Source of the DNA: CAZDDB01 sp963843285
GTDB lineage: Bacteria > Acidobacteriota > HRBIN11 > JAKEFK01
Length of the DNA stretch: 64,000 nt
NCBI GenBank assembly: GCA_963843285.1
Contig: CAWJJO010000010.1
Coordinates: 1-64,000 of the forward strand
Reading direction: 5' to 3'
The notes under the pieces: model-generated
Told to the model about the DNA's origin: nothing
Seen by the model: only the letters and a program-made list of their open reading frames with translations
Database searches by the model: none
Translations under genes and position numbers: made by a program
In this document: one piece after another, positions 8,635 to 16,993 of the stretch
How the letters are laid out: every line of letters begins with the position of its first letter
Position numbering within the stretch: the first letter of the stretch is position 1

Positions 8635-9783
8635 TCAGTAACGATAAATCGCCAGCAAGGATGGATATTCCGGAGATGGCGGTCTCACTTCGTGAATTTT
8701 GCTCCGTGTCTCCAAAGCTTCCAAGAGGATGAGGTTCACGATTTCAGTAGCTGTTGGTTGAGGCTGCTCCTGAGACTCTACTTTGCCGGTTTCCGGGAAA
8801 TACCGGCCCCACCAGGGCTGGTCGCTGTTCACCAGAAGATGCTGAACCCTCCCCTGACGGGCGGCACTTAGAATCTCTTCTACATTATTCGTAACAAGAT
8901 TTGTGCCTGCAAGATCCGTGTAGCTTTTCAACAGCTCCTTTGTCTGCTTTTCAAAATGCGAAGAAACAATGCTCCATGCGCGGTCCTTTAATTCGTCGTT
9001 GGTCAACAATTCAGGATTACCCCAAATGGCTTCTTGCATTAGATGCGGGTAAGTATTCATTTTGCTGTACGTGGAAAATAGCGCCTCTACCGTTGCGACT
9101 ACGAGCGGCGCATTCTCGTTTTTCAGTAACCAGTGAAGTCCCCGGTCCACCTGTCTGCAATACTCCTGTAAGTCGTCTTTTTCGTCGTCGATTCCAACGC
9201 CCTGGCCATGAAAGATCGCTGCTGCACGAGCGCCGGGTATCCGTGGAGTTTGCGAATGATATTGCAGCTGCCTTTCAGGATCATCAAATCGCATGGCATA
9301 TTGGAGATTCGGTGGTACTGTCTTCACCTGCAACTCTTCGATCCCCAGAAGGGAGCCTTTCAAAAAACGTAGCTTATTCTCACTGATCGCCAGCACGTAG
9401 AATCTTCTGTTATCCAAAAGCGGAAGGAGGGGTCTGATCAAAAACCTCTCATCGACCATTACCTGTTCCTGAAAATGAAGAGGTAGCCGATAAAACAGAA
9501 AAAGATCCTGGTTCAAGAACAGCGCAACACCTTCACTCGGGTGCTTCCAGGGCAATTCTTTTGTAAGAAGAGATTTCAAAGGCCGCAAGAATTTCTCTGC
9601 CTGCTCCTTCTTCCACCCTTTCTCAATGAGCAGGACCTTAGCTTTCTGGATCAGTTTCTTGAAACGGACCTGATTTTGTTTCAAGTCCGATCCTCCACGG
9701 CAGGTCGGGAAGAAAATCGAAATGCAAAAATTGCTTTTCGCCGCAATGAGTGACGTGAGTTCTTCGATTCCGCATGTATCCAT
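8635..9783 (-). CDS. baeRF-type (bacterial archaeo-eukaryotic release-factor-like) protein
   Basis: 382-residue protein resembling the baeRF family, relatives of eRF1 thought to act on stalled ribosomes or modified translation factors. The family call rests on overall pattern: a VMVDERFLIRPLLPLL stretch, then RRFYVLAISENKLRFLKG, and a C-terminal half with VATVEALFSTYSKMNTYPHL and GRVQHLLVNSDQPWWGRY. No GGQ motif is seen. Such genes recur in stress gene clusters with USP, CBS and PRPP-related genes, which matches the neighbourhood. It is divergent from the phosphoribosyltransferase across a 217-base gap. Confidence 0.7.
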   Translation of the reverse strand: MDTCGIEELTSLIAAKSNFCISIFFPTCRGGSDLKQNQVRFKKLIQKAKVLLIEKGWKKEQAEKFLRPLKSLLTKELPWKHPSEGVALFLNQDLFLFYRLPLHFQEQVMVDERFLIRPLLPLLDNRRFYVLAISENKLRFLKGSLLGIEELQVKTVPPNLQYAMRFDDPERQLQYHSQTPRIPGARAAAIFHGQGVGIDDEKDDLQEYCRQVDRGLHWLLKNENAPLVVATVEALFSTYSKMNTYPHLMQEAIWGNPELLTNDELKDRAWSIVSSHFEKQTKELLKSYTDLAGTNLVTNNVEEILSAARQGRVQHLLVNSDQPWWGRYFPETGKVESQEQPQPTATEIVNLILLEALETRSKIHEVRPPSPEYPSLLAIYRY

Positions 9784-10000
9784 TTTTTCTCTCCTGCTTC
9801 AAAATGCATCAAATCCTGTGCCACGTGGGTACTTGAGAAACGGGCAAGTTTCCGTCGTGAGGCCGGGAAATCATTTGCGATGATTCGCCATACTGTCGAA
9901 CGAGTGTCAAGATGGCAGGCGCTGTTGCGAACGATCTTGAAGTCAGGCGACCGATAGATACTGGTACCAAATTTGCTAAGTAATCATGCAGGAGGGGAAC

Positions 10001-10654
10001 GTGTATTTCAGAAATCGAGAGGATGCCGGGAGCAAATTAGCGAATCTCCTCACAAAGTACAGGGGCCAGGATGCAGTCGTTTTCGCCCTTCCGAGAGGCG
10101 GTGTTGTGCTTGGTGTGGAAGTTGCGGCCGCTTTGAATGTCCCGCTGGATCTTGTCATTCCGCGCAAAATCGGCCATCCGGTGAACCCGGAATATGCAAT
10201 TGCCGCCATCACCGAACATGGTGATCTTGCCTGCAATGAAAAAGAAATCGCCGTGATCGACTCAGCATGGTTTCGATCTCAACAGGTCCATGAAAAACGC
10301 GAAGCGCAACGAAGGCGAGATCTTTACATGAATGGGCGAAAGGAATATTCGGCATCGAAAAAGATTGCAATTCTGGTGGATGATGGAATTGCTACCGGGT
10401 TGACGATGAAGGCCGCAATCCTGGATATCAAGAGACAGGATCCCGCCAGAGTAATCGTAGCGATCCCGGTTGTTCCCTGGCGAACCGCTATCGAGTTGCG
10501 CCAAACCGTCGATGAAATTGTCGCAATCGATTTCGAGCAAGAGTATCTGGGCGCAGTAGGGTTGTATTACTTTGATTTTCCCCAGGTTACGGATGAAGAA
10601 GTCAGCCGGCTTTTGGACCGTGTGAATCCCAGGCGGTTACCTCAGCCGATCTGA
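10001..10654 (+). CDS. Phosphoribosyltransferase family protein
   Basis: 217-residue type I phosphoribosyltransferase. The PRPP-binding loop is AILVDDGIATGLTM, and the N-terminal region YFRNREDAGSKLANLL plus FALPRGGVVLGVEVA are typical of the stress-cluster subfamily often linked to dienelactone hydrolase. The GTG at 10001 is chosen because AGGAGG (9990-9995) sits five bases upstream and homologues begin near this point; ATG 9986 is the alternative. It likely forms an operon with the next gene, about 20 bases on. Confidence 0.85.
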   Translation: MYFRNREDAGSKLANLLTKYRGQDAVVFALPRGGVVLGVEVAAALNVPLDLVIPRKIGHPVNPEYAIAAITEHGDLACNEKEIAVIDSAWFRSQQVHEKREAQRRRDLYMNGRKEYSASKKIAILVDDGIATGLTMKAAILDIKRQDPARVIVAIPVVPWRTAIELRQTVDEIVAIDFEQEYLGAVGLYYFDFPQVTDEEVSRLLDRVNPRRLPQPI

Positions 10655-10673
10655 ACCGCAGCGAGTGAGGTGT

Positions 10674-11744
10674 ATGCAAATCACGGACTGGGAATTTCTT
10701 TCGCAGACGCAGAAGCGTCTGGTTCTGGAGCAGACTGAGCTTTACCCAGATCAACCTGAGCATGTTGAATGCATTGAGACGCATTTGTCGTGGATCCTCC
10801 TGACGCCCAGATTCGCTTACAAAGTCCGTAAGCCTGTCTGCTATGGAAGGCTAAATTACATAACAATTCAGTCTCGTTTGCTTGATGGTTTGGAGGAGGT
10901 CCAGCAGAACCGGAGGCTGGCTGAGGATCTCTATTACAGCCTGGTACCTTTAACATACTCGGCGGAGGAAGGATTCAGGGTTGGAGGCTCGGGGAAAGTC
11001 GTTGAATGGATGATCAAAATGCGAAGGCTTCCTGCCGAGCAAATGCTGGATTTCAAAATCAGGAACAATACTCTGACGAAGACGGACATCATATCGGTCG
11101 TTGATTACCTCCTTTTCTTTTACAAATATCAGGATGGAGTTCTAACGGATGGAGAGTCCTATATTGCTCGTTTGAAGACGGAGTCAGAGCTCAATCACAC
11201 GCATCTTTCCAATCCTGCATATCGATTGTCACTCGATTCGTTATCGAAATTGCACCGGACTCAACTTCGTTTTCTATCGATATTTGGCGAACAGTTGGCA
11301 GAACGGGCTAGAAAGGGCCACGTCATAGATGGCCATGGTGATTTGCGGCCGGAACACATTTGCATAGAAGCCGGTGGGTCCGTCACAATTTTCGATTGTC
11401 TCCAATTCGATCCGGAGCTCCGCACAATCGATTGTTTCGATGAGCTTTCCTTTCTTTCCCTGGAATGTGAACGGATTGGCGCGCCGCAAGTTGATGCAAT
11501 GATATTTGACCGGTATTCCGAGGTCACAAAAGACCGCCTGATTGAGCCGCTACGGTCTTTCTACAAAATTTACCGCGCTTGTATGTGGGCGCGGCTTGCG
11601 ATCGAGAGAACCAGGGAACTTGAGAAAGACTTGTGGGACAAATGGGTGCGCCGGGCGAATGAATATCTGGGACTTGCTGACAAGTATTCCCAAAGTCTTC
11701 AGTCTTTTATTGAATCGAAAGCAGATCTACAACCGATTCGTTAG
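10674..11744 (+). CDS. COG2187-type aminoglycoside-phosphotransferase-like protein
   Basis: 356 residues. It matches the COG2187 group, kinase-fold proteins often fused to a P-loop kinase. Seen: an N-terminal WILLTPRFAYKVRKPV segment with a probable ATP-contacting Lys, and the catalytic HVIDGHGDLRPEHIC motif followed by IFDCLQFDPELRTID. The substrate is not known. The ATG at 10674 follows GTGAGG. Its 3' end overlaps the convergent PRPP synthetase gene by 38 bases. The P-loop half found in fused relatives is absent, but an APS-kinase-like P-loop protein lies at 12912. Confidence 0.8.
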   Translation: MQITDWEFLSQTQKRLVLEQTELYPDQPEHVECIETHLSWILLTPRFAYKVRKPVCYGRLNYITIQSRLLDGLEEVQQNRRLAEDLYYSLVPLTYSAEEGFRVGGSGKVVEWMIKMRRLPAEQMLDFKIRNNTLTKTDIISVVDYLLFFYKYQDGVLTDGESYIARLKTESELNHTHLSNPAYRLSLDSLSKLHRTQLRFLSIFGEQLAERARKGHVIDGHGDLRPEHICIEAGGSVTIFDCLQFDPELRTIDCFDELSFLSLECERIGAPQVDAMIFDRYSEVTKDRLIEPLRSFYKIYRACMWARLAIERTRELEKDLWDKWVRRANEYLGLADKYSQSLQSFIESKADLQPIR

Positions 11745-12696
11745 TATGGATGCATCGAATGGCCCGGGCAAATAATTCAGATACGGCCAGGACTTCCAAC
11801 TTTTTCGAGACAAGCTGCGGATTCAAACGAAAGGGTGGAATCGTGTCTGTAATCAGAATGCGATCAAATTCATCACCGCTGAGACACTGATTTGCTTCGC
11901 TCCCAAAAACCCCATGTGTTGCGGCTGCATAAACGTGTGCGGCGCCGAAATCCCTGCATAATTTGGCTGCATGTGAGATCGTTCTTCCGGTGCTGATTAG
12001 ATCATCCACAATGATTACGACCGCATCTGTAACATCTCCAATCATCCGTCCCGTACGTAATACTCCTTTCGCCCGGGTTTTTTCCAAGAAAGCTATATCT
12101 GCCTGTTTCTTTAGAGCGCTCTCAAGGCCTTGACGCATTGCTTGCGCCCGTTTCACGCCGCCTGCATCCGGGGAAACGACCACGATCTTTTCCTTTCCCT
12201 CGAGCTTCGGCAACAGCCATCGGATGAAAAGCGGGGCGGCCTCCAGATGGTCGGTGGGGCAACGGAACGCGTTTTGAAAAGCTGCAATGTTATGAACATC
12301 CACTGTCATTACGTGATCGATCCCCATGCTTTCCAGCAACTGGGCTACATAGCGTGACGTAATGGGATCTCGCGGTTGTGATCGCCTGTCTTTCCGGGCG
12401 TACGCCAGATAGGGAATGACCGCTGTGAGACGTCCTGCGGACGCATCGCGTAATGCGCCCAGGAAGAAAAGAAGACGGCAAAGTTTATCATTCAGGCTCT
12501 GTCCGATGTCTGAGTACAAAGACTGAATCACAAAGACATCTTTTCCCCGGACGCTGATGAGCGGACGGATCTTGTGTTCACCGTCTTCAAATTCCCGCTC
12601 TTCGTGGCTACTGAGCGTCATGTGAAGATAAGTCGCAACTCTTGTTGCGAATTCCTGGCTCGCTTTGGGAGCAAAAAGTGCCATTTGATCAGTCAT
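11707..12696 (-). CDS. prs: Ribose-phosphate pyrophosphokinase (PRPP synthetase)
   Basis: Makes PRPP from ribose 5-phosphate and ATP. Seen: ATP/metal region MTVDVHNIAAFQNAF, the DPITSRYVAQLL loop, and the PRPP-binding loop VVIIVDDLISTGRTIS. The ATG at 12696 gives 329 residues, close to the family norm; the longer open frame adds a non-homologous leader. Divergence in the catalytic flexible loop suggests it is an accessory rather than the main housekeeping copy, which is inference. Its product could feed the phosphoribosyltransferase nearby. Confidence 0.88.
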   Translation of the reverse strand: MTDQMALFAPKASQEFATRVATYLHMTLSSHEEREFEDGEHKIRPLISVRGKDVFVIQSLYSDIGQSLNDKLCRLLFFLGALRDASAGRLTAVIPYLAYARKDRRSQPRDPITSRYVAQLLESMGIDHVMTVDVHNIAAFQNAFRCPTDHLEAAPLFIRWLLPKLEGKEKIVVVSPDAGGVKRAQAMRQGLESALKKQADIAFLEKTRAKGVLRTGRMIGDVTDAVVIIVDDLISTGRTISHAAKLCRDFGAAHVYAAATHGVFGSEANQCLSGDEFDRILITDTIPPFRLNPQLVSKKLEVLAVSELFARAIRCIHTNESVVDLLSIQ

Positions 12697-12911
12697 TTGA
12701 GTACTTCTCGACCTTGGACTGCCGCAATAAGTATGCCGTGACGGCATCGGGATTCGTAGATTTAAGATTGAAAATAAAGGCGCCAAGTCGTCAGCACACT
12801 GACAGGATGTCCGCACATTTATTCGTGCTCCCTAACGTGACGGGCATGCTTCTTGCGGACTAGATTGATACACGATCCTAATCACGAGTTATAGTGGATC
12901 AGGAAGCGGGA

Positions 12912-13442
12912 ATGATGAAAGAAGGATTTGTGATCTGGCTCACAGGATTACCGGGCTCCGGGAAAACTACGATTGCAAGGCTTCTCTTGCAAAAACTCAA
13001 CAAGAAGGGGATCCATGCCGCGCATCTTGAATCGGATGAACTCCGCAGGATTCTTACGCCTCATCCGGGTTACTCACGAAACGAAAGGGATTGGTTTTAT
13101 TCTGTCCTGCTCTTTATGGGGAAAATGCTATCGGAAAATGGGGTAAACGTCCTTTTGGATGCGACTGCAAATCTCCGGATGTATCGCGATAACATGCGCG
13201 CTGTCGTTCCCCGGTTTGTTGAGGTTCATGTTCGGTGCCCGTTGGAAGTGTGTGCGTCGCGCGATCCTAAGAGTATCTATGCCGCGGCACGAGAGGGAAA
13301 AGCTACCACGGTTCCTGGAATTCAAGAGCCTTATGAGGAACCGGAACATGCAGAGGTGAAGATCGATTCCGACCGTGTTTCCGCAGATCAGGCCGCTCAG
13401 AATATTGCAGATTATATTCAATCTGCCGGCTGGATTCCCTGA
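12912..13442 (+). CDS. Adenylylsulfate-kinase-like P-loop kinase
   Basis: 176 residues. Walker A is GLPGSGKTT. The C-terminal signature CASRDPKSIYAAAREGK, then TTVPGIQEPYEEPE, is that of APS kinase (CysC), which phosphorylates adenylyl sulfate to PAPS. The usual DGD segment reads ESD here (LESDELRRIL). No sulfurylase or sulfate transport gene is near, so the substrate may differ. The ATG at 12912 follows AGGAAGCGGGA. The GGDEF gene starts 11 bases after its stop, suggesting one transcript. Confidence 0.75.
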   Translation: MMKEGFVIWLTGLPGSGKTTIARLLLQKLNKKGIHAAHLESDELRRILTPHPGYSRNERDWFYSVLLFMGKMLSENGVNVLLDATANLRMYRDNMRAVVPRFVEVHVRCPLEVCASRDPKSIYAAAREGKATTVPGIQEPYEEPEHAEVKIDSDRVSADQAAQNIADYIQSAGWIP

Positions 13443-13453
13443 TCGGCTGTGGG

Positions 13454-14281
13454 ATGGCCATGAGAACTACAATTGGCAAATGGATTATTCTGATTTCCGG
13501 TTGCGCGGCGATCGGCTTGATCAGTTTTATTGACTGGATCACCGCGCAGAAGGTTTCACTGTACGTCTTTTACGCCGTTCCGATCTTTTTCGGCGCGTGG
13601 TTTGCCGGTCGCGGCGCGGGGATTGTATTCTGCTTCGTTTCCGTCTTTGCCTGGATGGTCGTTGATCTTCGCCTGGGTCACCGCGAGCCTGTTGTTTGGA
13701 ATGCCGGATTGAGGCTTGGTTTTTTTATCGGCATTTCCATGGTCATCACCTGGCTGAAATCATCTTTGGAGCGCGAAAAGGCGCGTGCCGGTATAGATTA
13801 TTTGACCGCGCTTCCCAACCGCCGGACTTTTTTCGACGTTGCGAATCAAGAGCGGGAAAGAGCTGTACGGCACAAACATCCACTAACTGTGGCTTACATT
13901 GATTTGGATGATTTCAAAGAGATCAATGATCGCTCCGGTCATGACATTGGAGATCTTCTTTTAAAAGAAATAGGTTTTGTTCTGAAACAAAATGTCCGTG
14001 CTTCCGACACAGTAGCGCGCATCGGAGGGGATGAGTTTGTTGTTTTGTTTCCTGAGACTGGTTTCGGTTCCGCTCAAGCAGCTCTTCAGAAACTTGAGGA
14101 TGAATGGACGAAGCGGACGCGGGACAAACAATGGAATATCTCCATCAGTATCGGCGCCGTAACTTATGCGGATCATTTTCCTGAGGTAAAGGAAATGGTT
14201 CGGAGTTCAGACCGGCTGATGTACGCGGCCAAAGCATCGGGGAAGAACAAAATCGTGCATGAACTGGGTGGATTGGATTAA
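13454..14281 (+). CDS. Membrane-bound GGDEF diguanylate cyclase
   Basis: 275 residues. The N-terminal third holds about four hydrophobic segments (IILISGCAAIGLISFIDW onward), followed by a GGDEF domain. The active-site GGDEF is at residues 191-195, and an RASD inhibitory site lies five residues before it, so c-di-GMP synthesis with product feedback is expected. It pairs functionally with the HD-GYP protein at 7298. Its stop overlaps the convergent aldo/keto reductase stop by four bases. Confidence 0.9.
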   Translation: MAMRTTIGKWIILISGCAAIGLISFIDWITAQKVSLYVFYAVPIFFGAWFAGRGAGIVFCFVSVFAWMVVDLRLGHREPVVWNAGLRLGFFIGISMVITWLKSSLEREKARAGIDYLTALPNRRTFFDVANQERERAVRHKHPLTVAYIDLDDFKEINDRSGHDIGDLLLKEIGFVLKQNVRASDTVARIGGDEFVVLFPETGFGSAQAALQKLEDEWTKRTRDKQWNISISIGAVTYADHFPEVKEMVRSSDRLMYAAKASGKNKIVHELGGLD

Positions 14282-15258
14282 TGGTGACCGAGCACCGGGT
14301 GAGGTTTATAGAGTTCTTCCAGGAATCGCAATTCGCCGTCATCCAGTGAAATTTCAAGCGACTGAACTGCCTGTTCGAGTTGTTCCATTTTGCTGGCGCC
14401 GATAATCGGAGCAGCAACTCCCGGTTGATGCAGAATCCAGGCTAATGCGATCTGAGCAGGGAAGACATTCCTTTTTCGCGCGAGTTCAACGACGCGATCT
14501 GCGATCGTGAAATCCGCATCTGTAAAGTACATCTTTTGCCCATACTCATCGGTCTTTGCGCGAACGGTATCTCCAAAACTTTCACGGTTTCTATTTCCCG
14601 CCAGAAATCCGCGCGCCATCGGACTCCATGGGATCAAGCCAACGCCTTCAGACCTGCAAAGAGGAATCATCTCGCGTTCTTCTTCGCGGTAGACCAGATT
14701 GTAGTGATTTTGCATGGAAACAAAGCGGGTCCAGCCATGACTGTCCGAGATTGCAAGCGAGCGCGCAAATTGCCAGGCAAACATGCTGGAGGCCCCCGTA
14801 TAACGGGCTTTTCCGGATTTGACAACATCATGCAGCGCTTCCAGCGTCTCCTCGATTGGAGTTTCGTAATCCCAGCGGTGAGTTTGATATAGATCTACAT
14901 AGGTTGTGCCGAGACGGCGAAGCGAAGCATCGATTGCATCAAAGATGTGTTTGCGCGATAGACCACGGCCGTTCGGATCGCCACTCATGGGAAAAAATAC
15001 TTTTGTGGCGATCACGACCTCCTCACGTTTGGCGAAATCCCGAAGGGCGCGTCCCAGAATCTCTTCGCTGAGACCGTCGGAATACATGTTGGAAGTGTCA
15101 AAGAAGTTGATCCCCACCTCCAGTGCTCGCTGGATGAATGGTCTGCTATGCTGTTCATCCAGTATCCAGGGACGCCATTTCGGTGTTCCGTAAGTCATGG
15201 CGCCGAGACAAATTCTAGAAACCTTCAGACCTGTTTTTCCCAGATTTGTATATTGCAT
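14278..15258 (-). CDS. Aldo/keto reductase
   Basis: 326-residue NADPH-dependent oxidoreductase. Seen: FDTSNMYSDGLSEEILG with catalytic Asp and Tyr, VVIATKVFFPM with the catalytic Lys, and LYQTHRWDYETP with the catalytic His. The pattern is close to the YajO/Tas-like group. The ATG at 15258 overlaps the stop codon of the upstream monooxygenase-like gene by one base (TAATG), indicating translational coupling. Confidence 0.9.
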   Translation of the reverse strand: MQYTNLGKTGLKVSRICLGAMTYGTPKWRPWILDEQHSRPFIQRALEVGINFFDTSNMYSDGLSEEILGRALRDFAKREEVVIATKVFFPMSGDPNGRGLSRKHIFDAIDASLRRLGTTYVDLYQTHRWDYETPIEETLEALHDVVKSGKARYTGASSMFAWQFARSLAISDSHGWTRFVSMQNHYNLVYREEEREMIPLCRSEGVGLIPWSPMARGFLAGNRNRESFGDTVRAKTDEYGQKMYFTDADFTIADRVVELARKRNVFPAQIALAWILHQPGVAAPIIGASKMEQLEQAVQSLEISLDDGELRFLEELYKPHPVLGHH

Positions 15259-15554
15259 TAGGTGATGGTTTGAAAATTTCCGACCGGCGTTTCCTGTTCG
15301 GTTAGTTCCTCGCATTCACGATCGATCGTTTTGTATTCTTCCGCGTTCTCTTTCCGAAACGCGTCATAAGCTCCTCTGGATGTCCAGCGATCGAACGTCA
15401 AGTATCTGCCTGTGGTATCACTTAGAAGATTCGTGCCTTTATAATCCGGGCTTCGCCGGAAGAACTGTGCCCAGAGTCCTTTAGTTCCGTAAGCTTTTTC
15501 AAATTCAGACTCCCGCCCGCTTTTTGCGTAAAATTCCCAAATCACGATGTACAT
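15258..15554 (-). CDS. Antibiotic-biosynthesis-monooxygenase (ABM) domain protein
   Basis: 98-residue dimeric alpha/beta-barrel (ABM/EthD-like) protein; members act as small monooxygenases or binding proteins. Seen: an N-terminal strand YIVIWEFYAKSGRESEFEK, a helix region GLWAQFFRRSPDYKGTNLL, and FDRWTSRGAYDAFR. The ATG at 15554 lies on the edge of an AT-rich repeat; a TTG at 15566 would extend into that repeat. The actual substrate is unknown. It is coupled to the aldo/keto reductase. Confidence 0.75.
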   Translation of the reverse strand: MYIVIWEFYAKSGRESEFEKAYGTKGLWAQFFRRSPDYKGTNLLSDTTGRYLTFDRWTSRGAYDAFRKENAEEYKTIDRECEELTEQETPVGNFQTIT

Positions 15555-15745
15555 ATCAAAAATCAAATATCAAAATTAAATATCAAAAAACAAATAAACA
15601 TAAACAAAGAAGTAAAATAGTGCGTTTCGCGTGCATCGATCATATTCTCAGTTTATGTACAATTGCATGTCAATGCTAGATCCTAACTATCCGCGCTTAT
15701 TTGCTTATTCTATTATGTTTATTTGATTTTTGATCTTTGATATTA
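15554..15745. repeat. AT-rich inverted-repeat element (192 bp)
   Basis: The left arm contains ATCAAATATCAAAATTAA and CAAATAAACATAA. The right arm (about 15702-15745) is its inversion, TTATGTTTATTTG then ATTTTTGATCTTTGATATT. A second element with the same arms and nearly the same size lies at 25803-25998. No coding content. It fills most of the 240-base gap here and may carry promoter-like sequence. Confidence 0.7.
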
Positions 15746-15796
15746 CCAAGATTTTTCCCCTGAATCGCAACCAAGATAATGAGTGAGGTTATCGCT

Positions 15797-16303
15797 ATGA
15801 AACTCTTGATTGTTGGCTTGATTGCAATCTTTGCAACGTCGCTATTGTTTGCAGTCGAACAAGCGCCCGCGCTGCCCGATGATCCGTCCAAATGGCTCGA
15901 CGGCAAGGCGCTGCGCTGGCAGGATCTTCAGGGAAAAGTAGTACTGGTGAACGTCTGGACATTTGCTTGTTGGAATTCCTACCGATCGCTACCCTGGATC
16001 GTCTCTTTACAAAAGAAATTTCCGGATCTGCGGATCATTGGGATCCACAGTCCCGAGTTTGATTCCGAGAAGGATCGCAATCGCCTGCGCCAAACTATGG
16101 CACAATACAAGGTCACGTATCCGCAGGTGCTGGATGACGATCATGATTACTGGGACCAATTGAATAATCGCTACTGGCCTGCTTTCTATTTAGTGGACAA
16201 ACACGGGGTGATCCGCGGCCGATTTGCCGGAGAGACGCACCCGGAAGATTCACAAGCGGAGAAGATCGAGGCTTTGATCCAAATGCTGTCCATGGAGCGC
16301 TGA
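15797..16303 (+). CDS. Thioredoxin-fold (TlpA/DipZ-C-like) protein with CxxS site
   Basis: 168 residues: a signal peptide (LLIVGLIAIFATSLLFA), then a redoxin domain that would act in the periplasm. The active-site segment is WTFACWNSYRSLPW; where relatives have CxxC, this has Cys58 and Ser61, so it cannot form the usual internal disulfide. A cis-Pro region YWPAFYLVDKHG is present. It could work by a mixed disulfide or as a holdase. ATG 15797 follows GTGAGG. The hydrolase gene starts three bases after its stop. Confidence 0.8.
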   Translation: MKLLIVGLIAIFATSLLFAVEQAPALPDDPSKWLDGKALRWQDLQGKVVLVNVWTFACWNSYRSLPWIVSLQKKFPDLRIIGIHSPEFDSEKDRNRLRQTMAQYKVTYPQVLDDDHDYWDQLNNRYWPAFYLVDKHGVIRGRFAGETHPEDSQAEKIEALIQMLSMER

Positions 16304-16306
16304 AGT

Positions 16307-16927
16307 TTGCGAGCCGGATTGGTGATCGCGTTGCTGTTTGTGACTTCTTCACTTGATGCCCTCCCGTTTACTTTCGAAAGCGGGAAGGAAGGACTGCTGG
16401 AGCTTCCGAACGGCAAACCACGCGCCCTGGTCCTCTATTTTCATCGCGGAATTGAAGACCGCTCGGCCGTCCTGGTATGGGCCAAAATACTCGGGCCGGC
16501 GGGTTTCGCCGTGGCGGGATACACGAATGATAATACTATGGATATAGTAACTGAAGCACGCTCGGCGCTGTCTGTTCTGCGCCAGCGGAAAGAGATCGCG
16601 GGGATTCCGGTAATCTTGATGGGCGCAAGCCTGGGAACCTTCGCAGCGTCCGGATTGTTTGCGGCGGATCCGGCGGTTCACGGACTTGTGCTTATCGTTC
16701 CTCCCTCGATGGAGATTTGCGGGTCTTTACGAAAGGCTGCAGGGCGTAGACTTTTGATTGTAGAGGCGTCCCGCGATGAGATCGCGCGAATGCATTCACG
16801 CGAGATTTTAAGCTGTGCGCCGAAAAATGCGGACTACGTGTTGATTCCCGAAGTCTCCCACCGCTTTCCGCCTTCCGTTCCCGCTCCGGAAATCATCAAA
16901 TGGCTGAATTCTGTACTGAAGCAGTAG
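16307..16927 (+). CDS. Secreted small alpha/beta hydrolase
   Basis: 206 residues, starting at a TTG immediately behind the redoxin stop; GGAGCG upstream supports that start. A signal peptide (LVIALLFVTSSLDA) is followed by an alpha/beta-hydrolase fold with the elbow GASLG, a late acid in EASRDE and a His in PEVSHRFPPS. The substrate is not evident. Translational coupling with the redoxin gene suggests shared periplasmic function. Confidence 0.75.
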   Translation: MRAGLVIALLFVTSSLDALPFTFESGKEGLLELPNGKPRALVLYFHRGIEDRSAVLVWAKILGPAGFAVAGYTNDNTMDIVTEARSALSVLRQRKEIAGIPVILMGASLGTFAASGLFAADPAVHGLVLIVPPSMEICGSLRKAAGRRLLIVEASRDEIARMHSREILSCAPKNADYVLIPEVSHRFPPSVPAPEIIKWLNSVLKQ

Positions 16928-16944
16928 TATTGTTTGATCAAAGC

Positions 16945-16974
16945 GACTCCTCCCTCTTATCAAGGGGGAGGATT
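16945..16974. terminator. hairpin between convergent genes
   Basis: TCCTCCCTCTT and AAGGGGGAGGA form a near-perfect stem with a short loop between the stop codons of two convergent genes. There is no strong T-run, so termination could be bidirectional but weak. The same GGGGGAGG motif recurs near 46090-46180. Confidence 0.45.
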
Positions 16975-16993
16975 GCGTTTCGAATGTTCGTGT

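Noticed and set aside
12894..13442. Part of an assimilatory sulfate operon
   Set aside because: No sulfurylase, PAPS reductase or transporter nearby.
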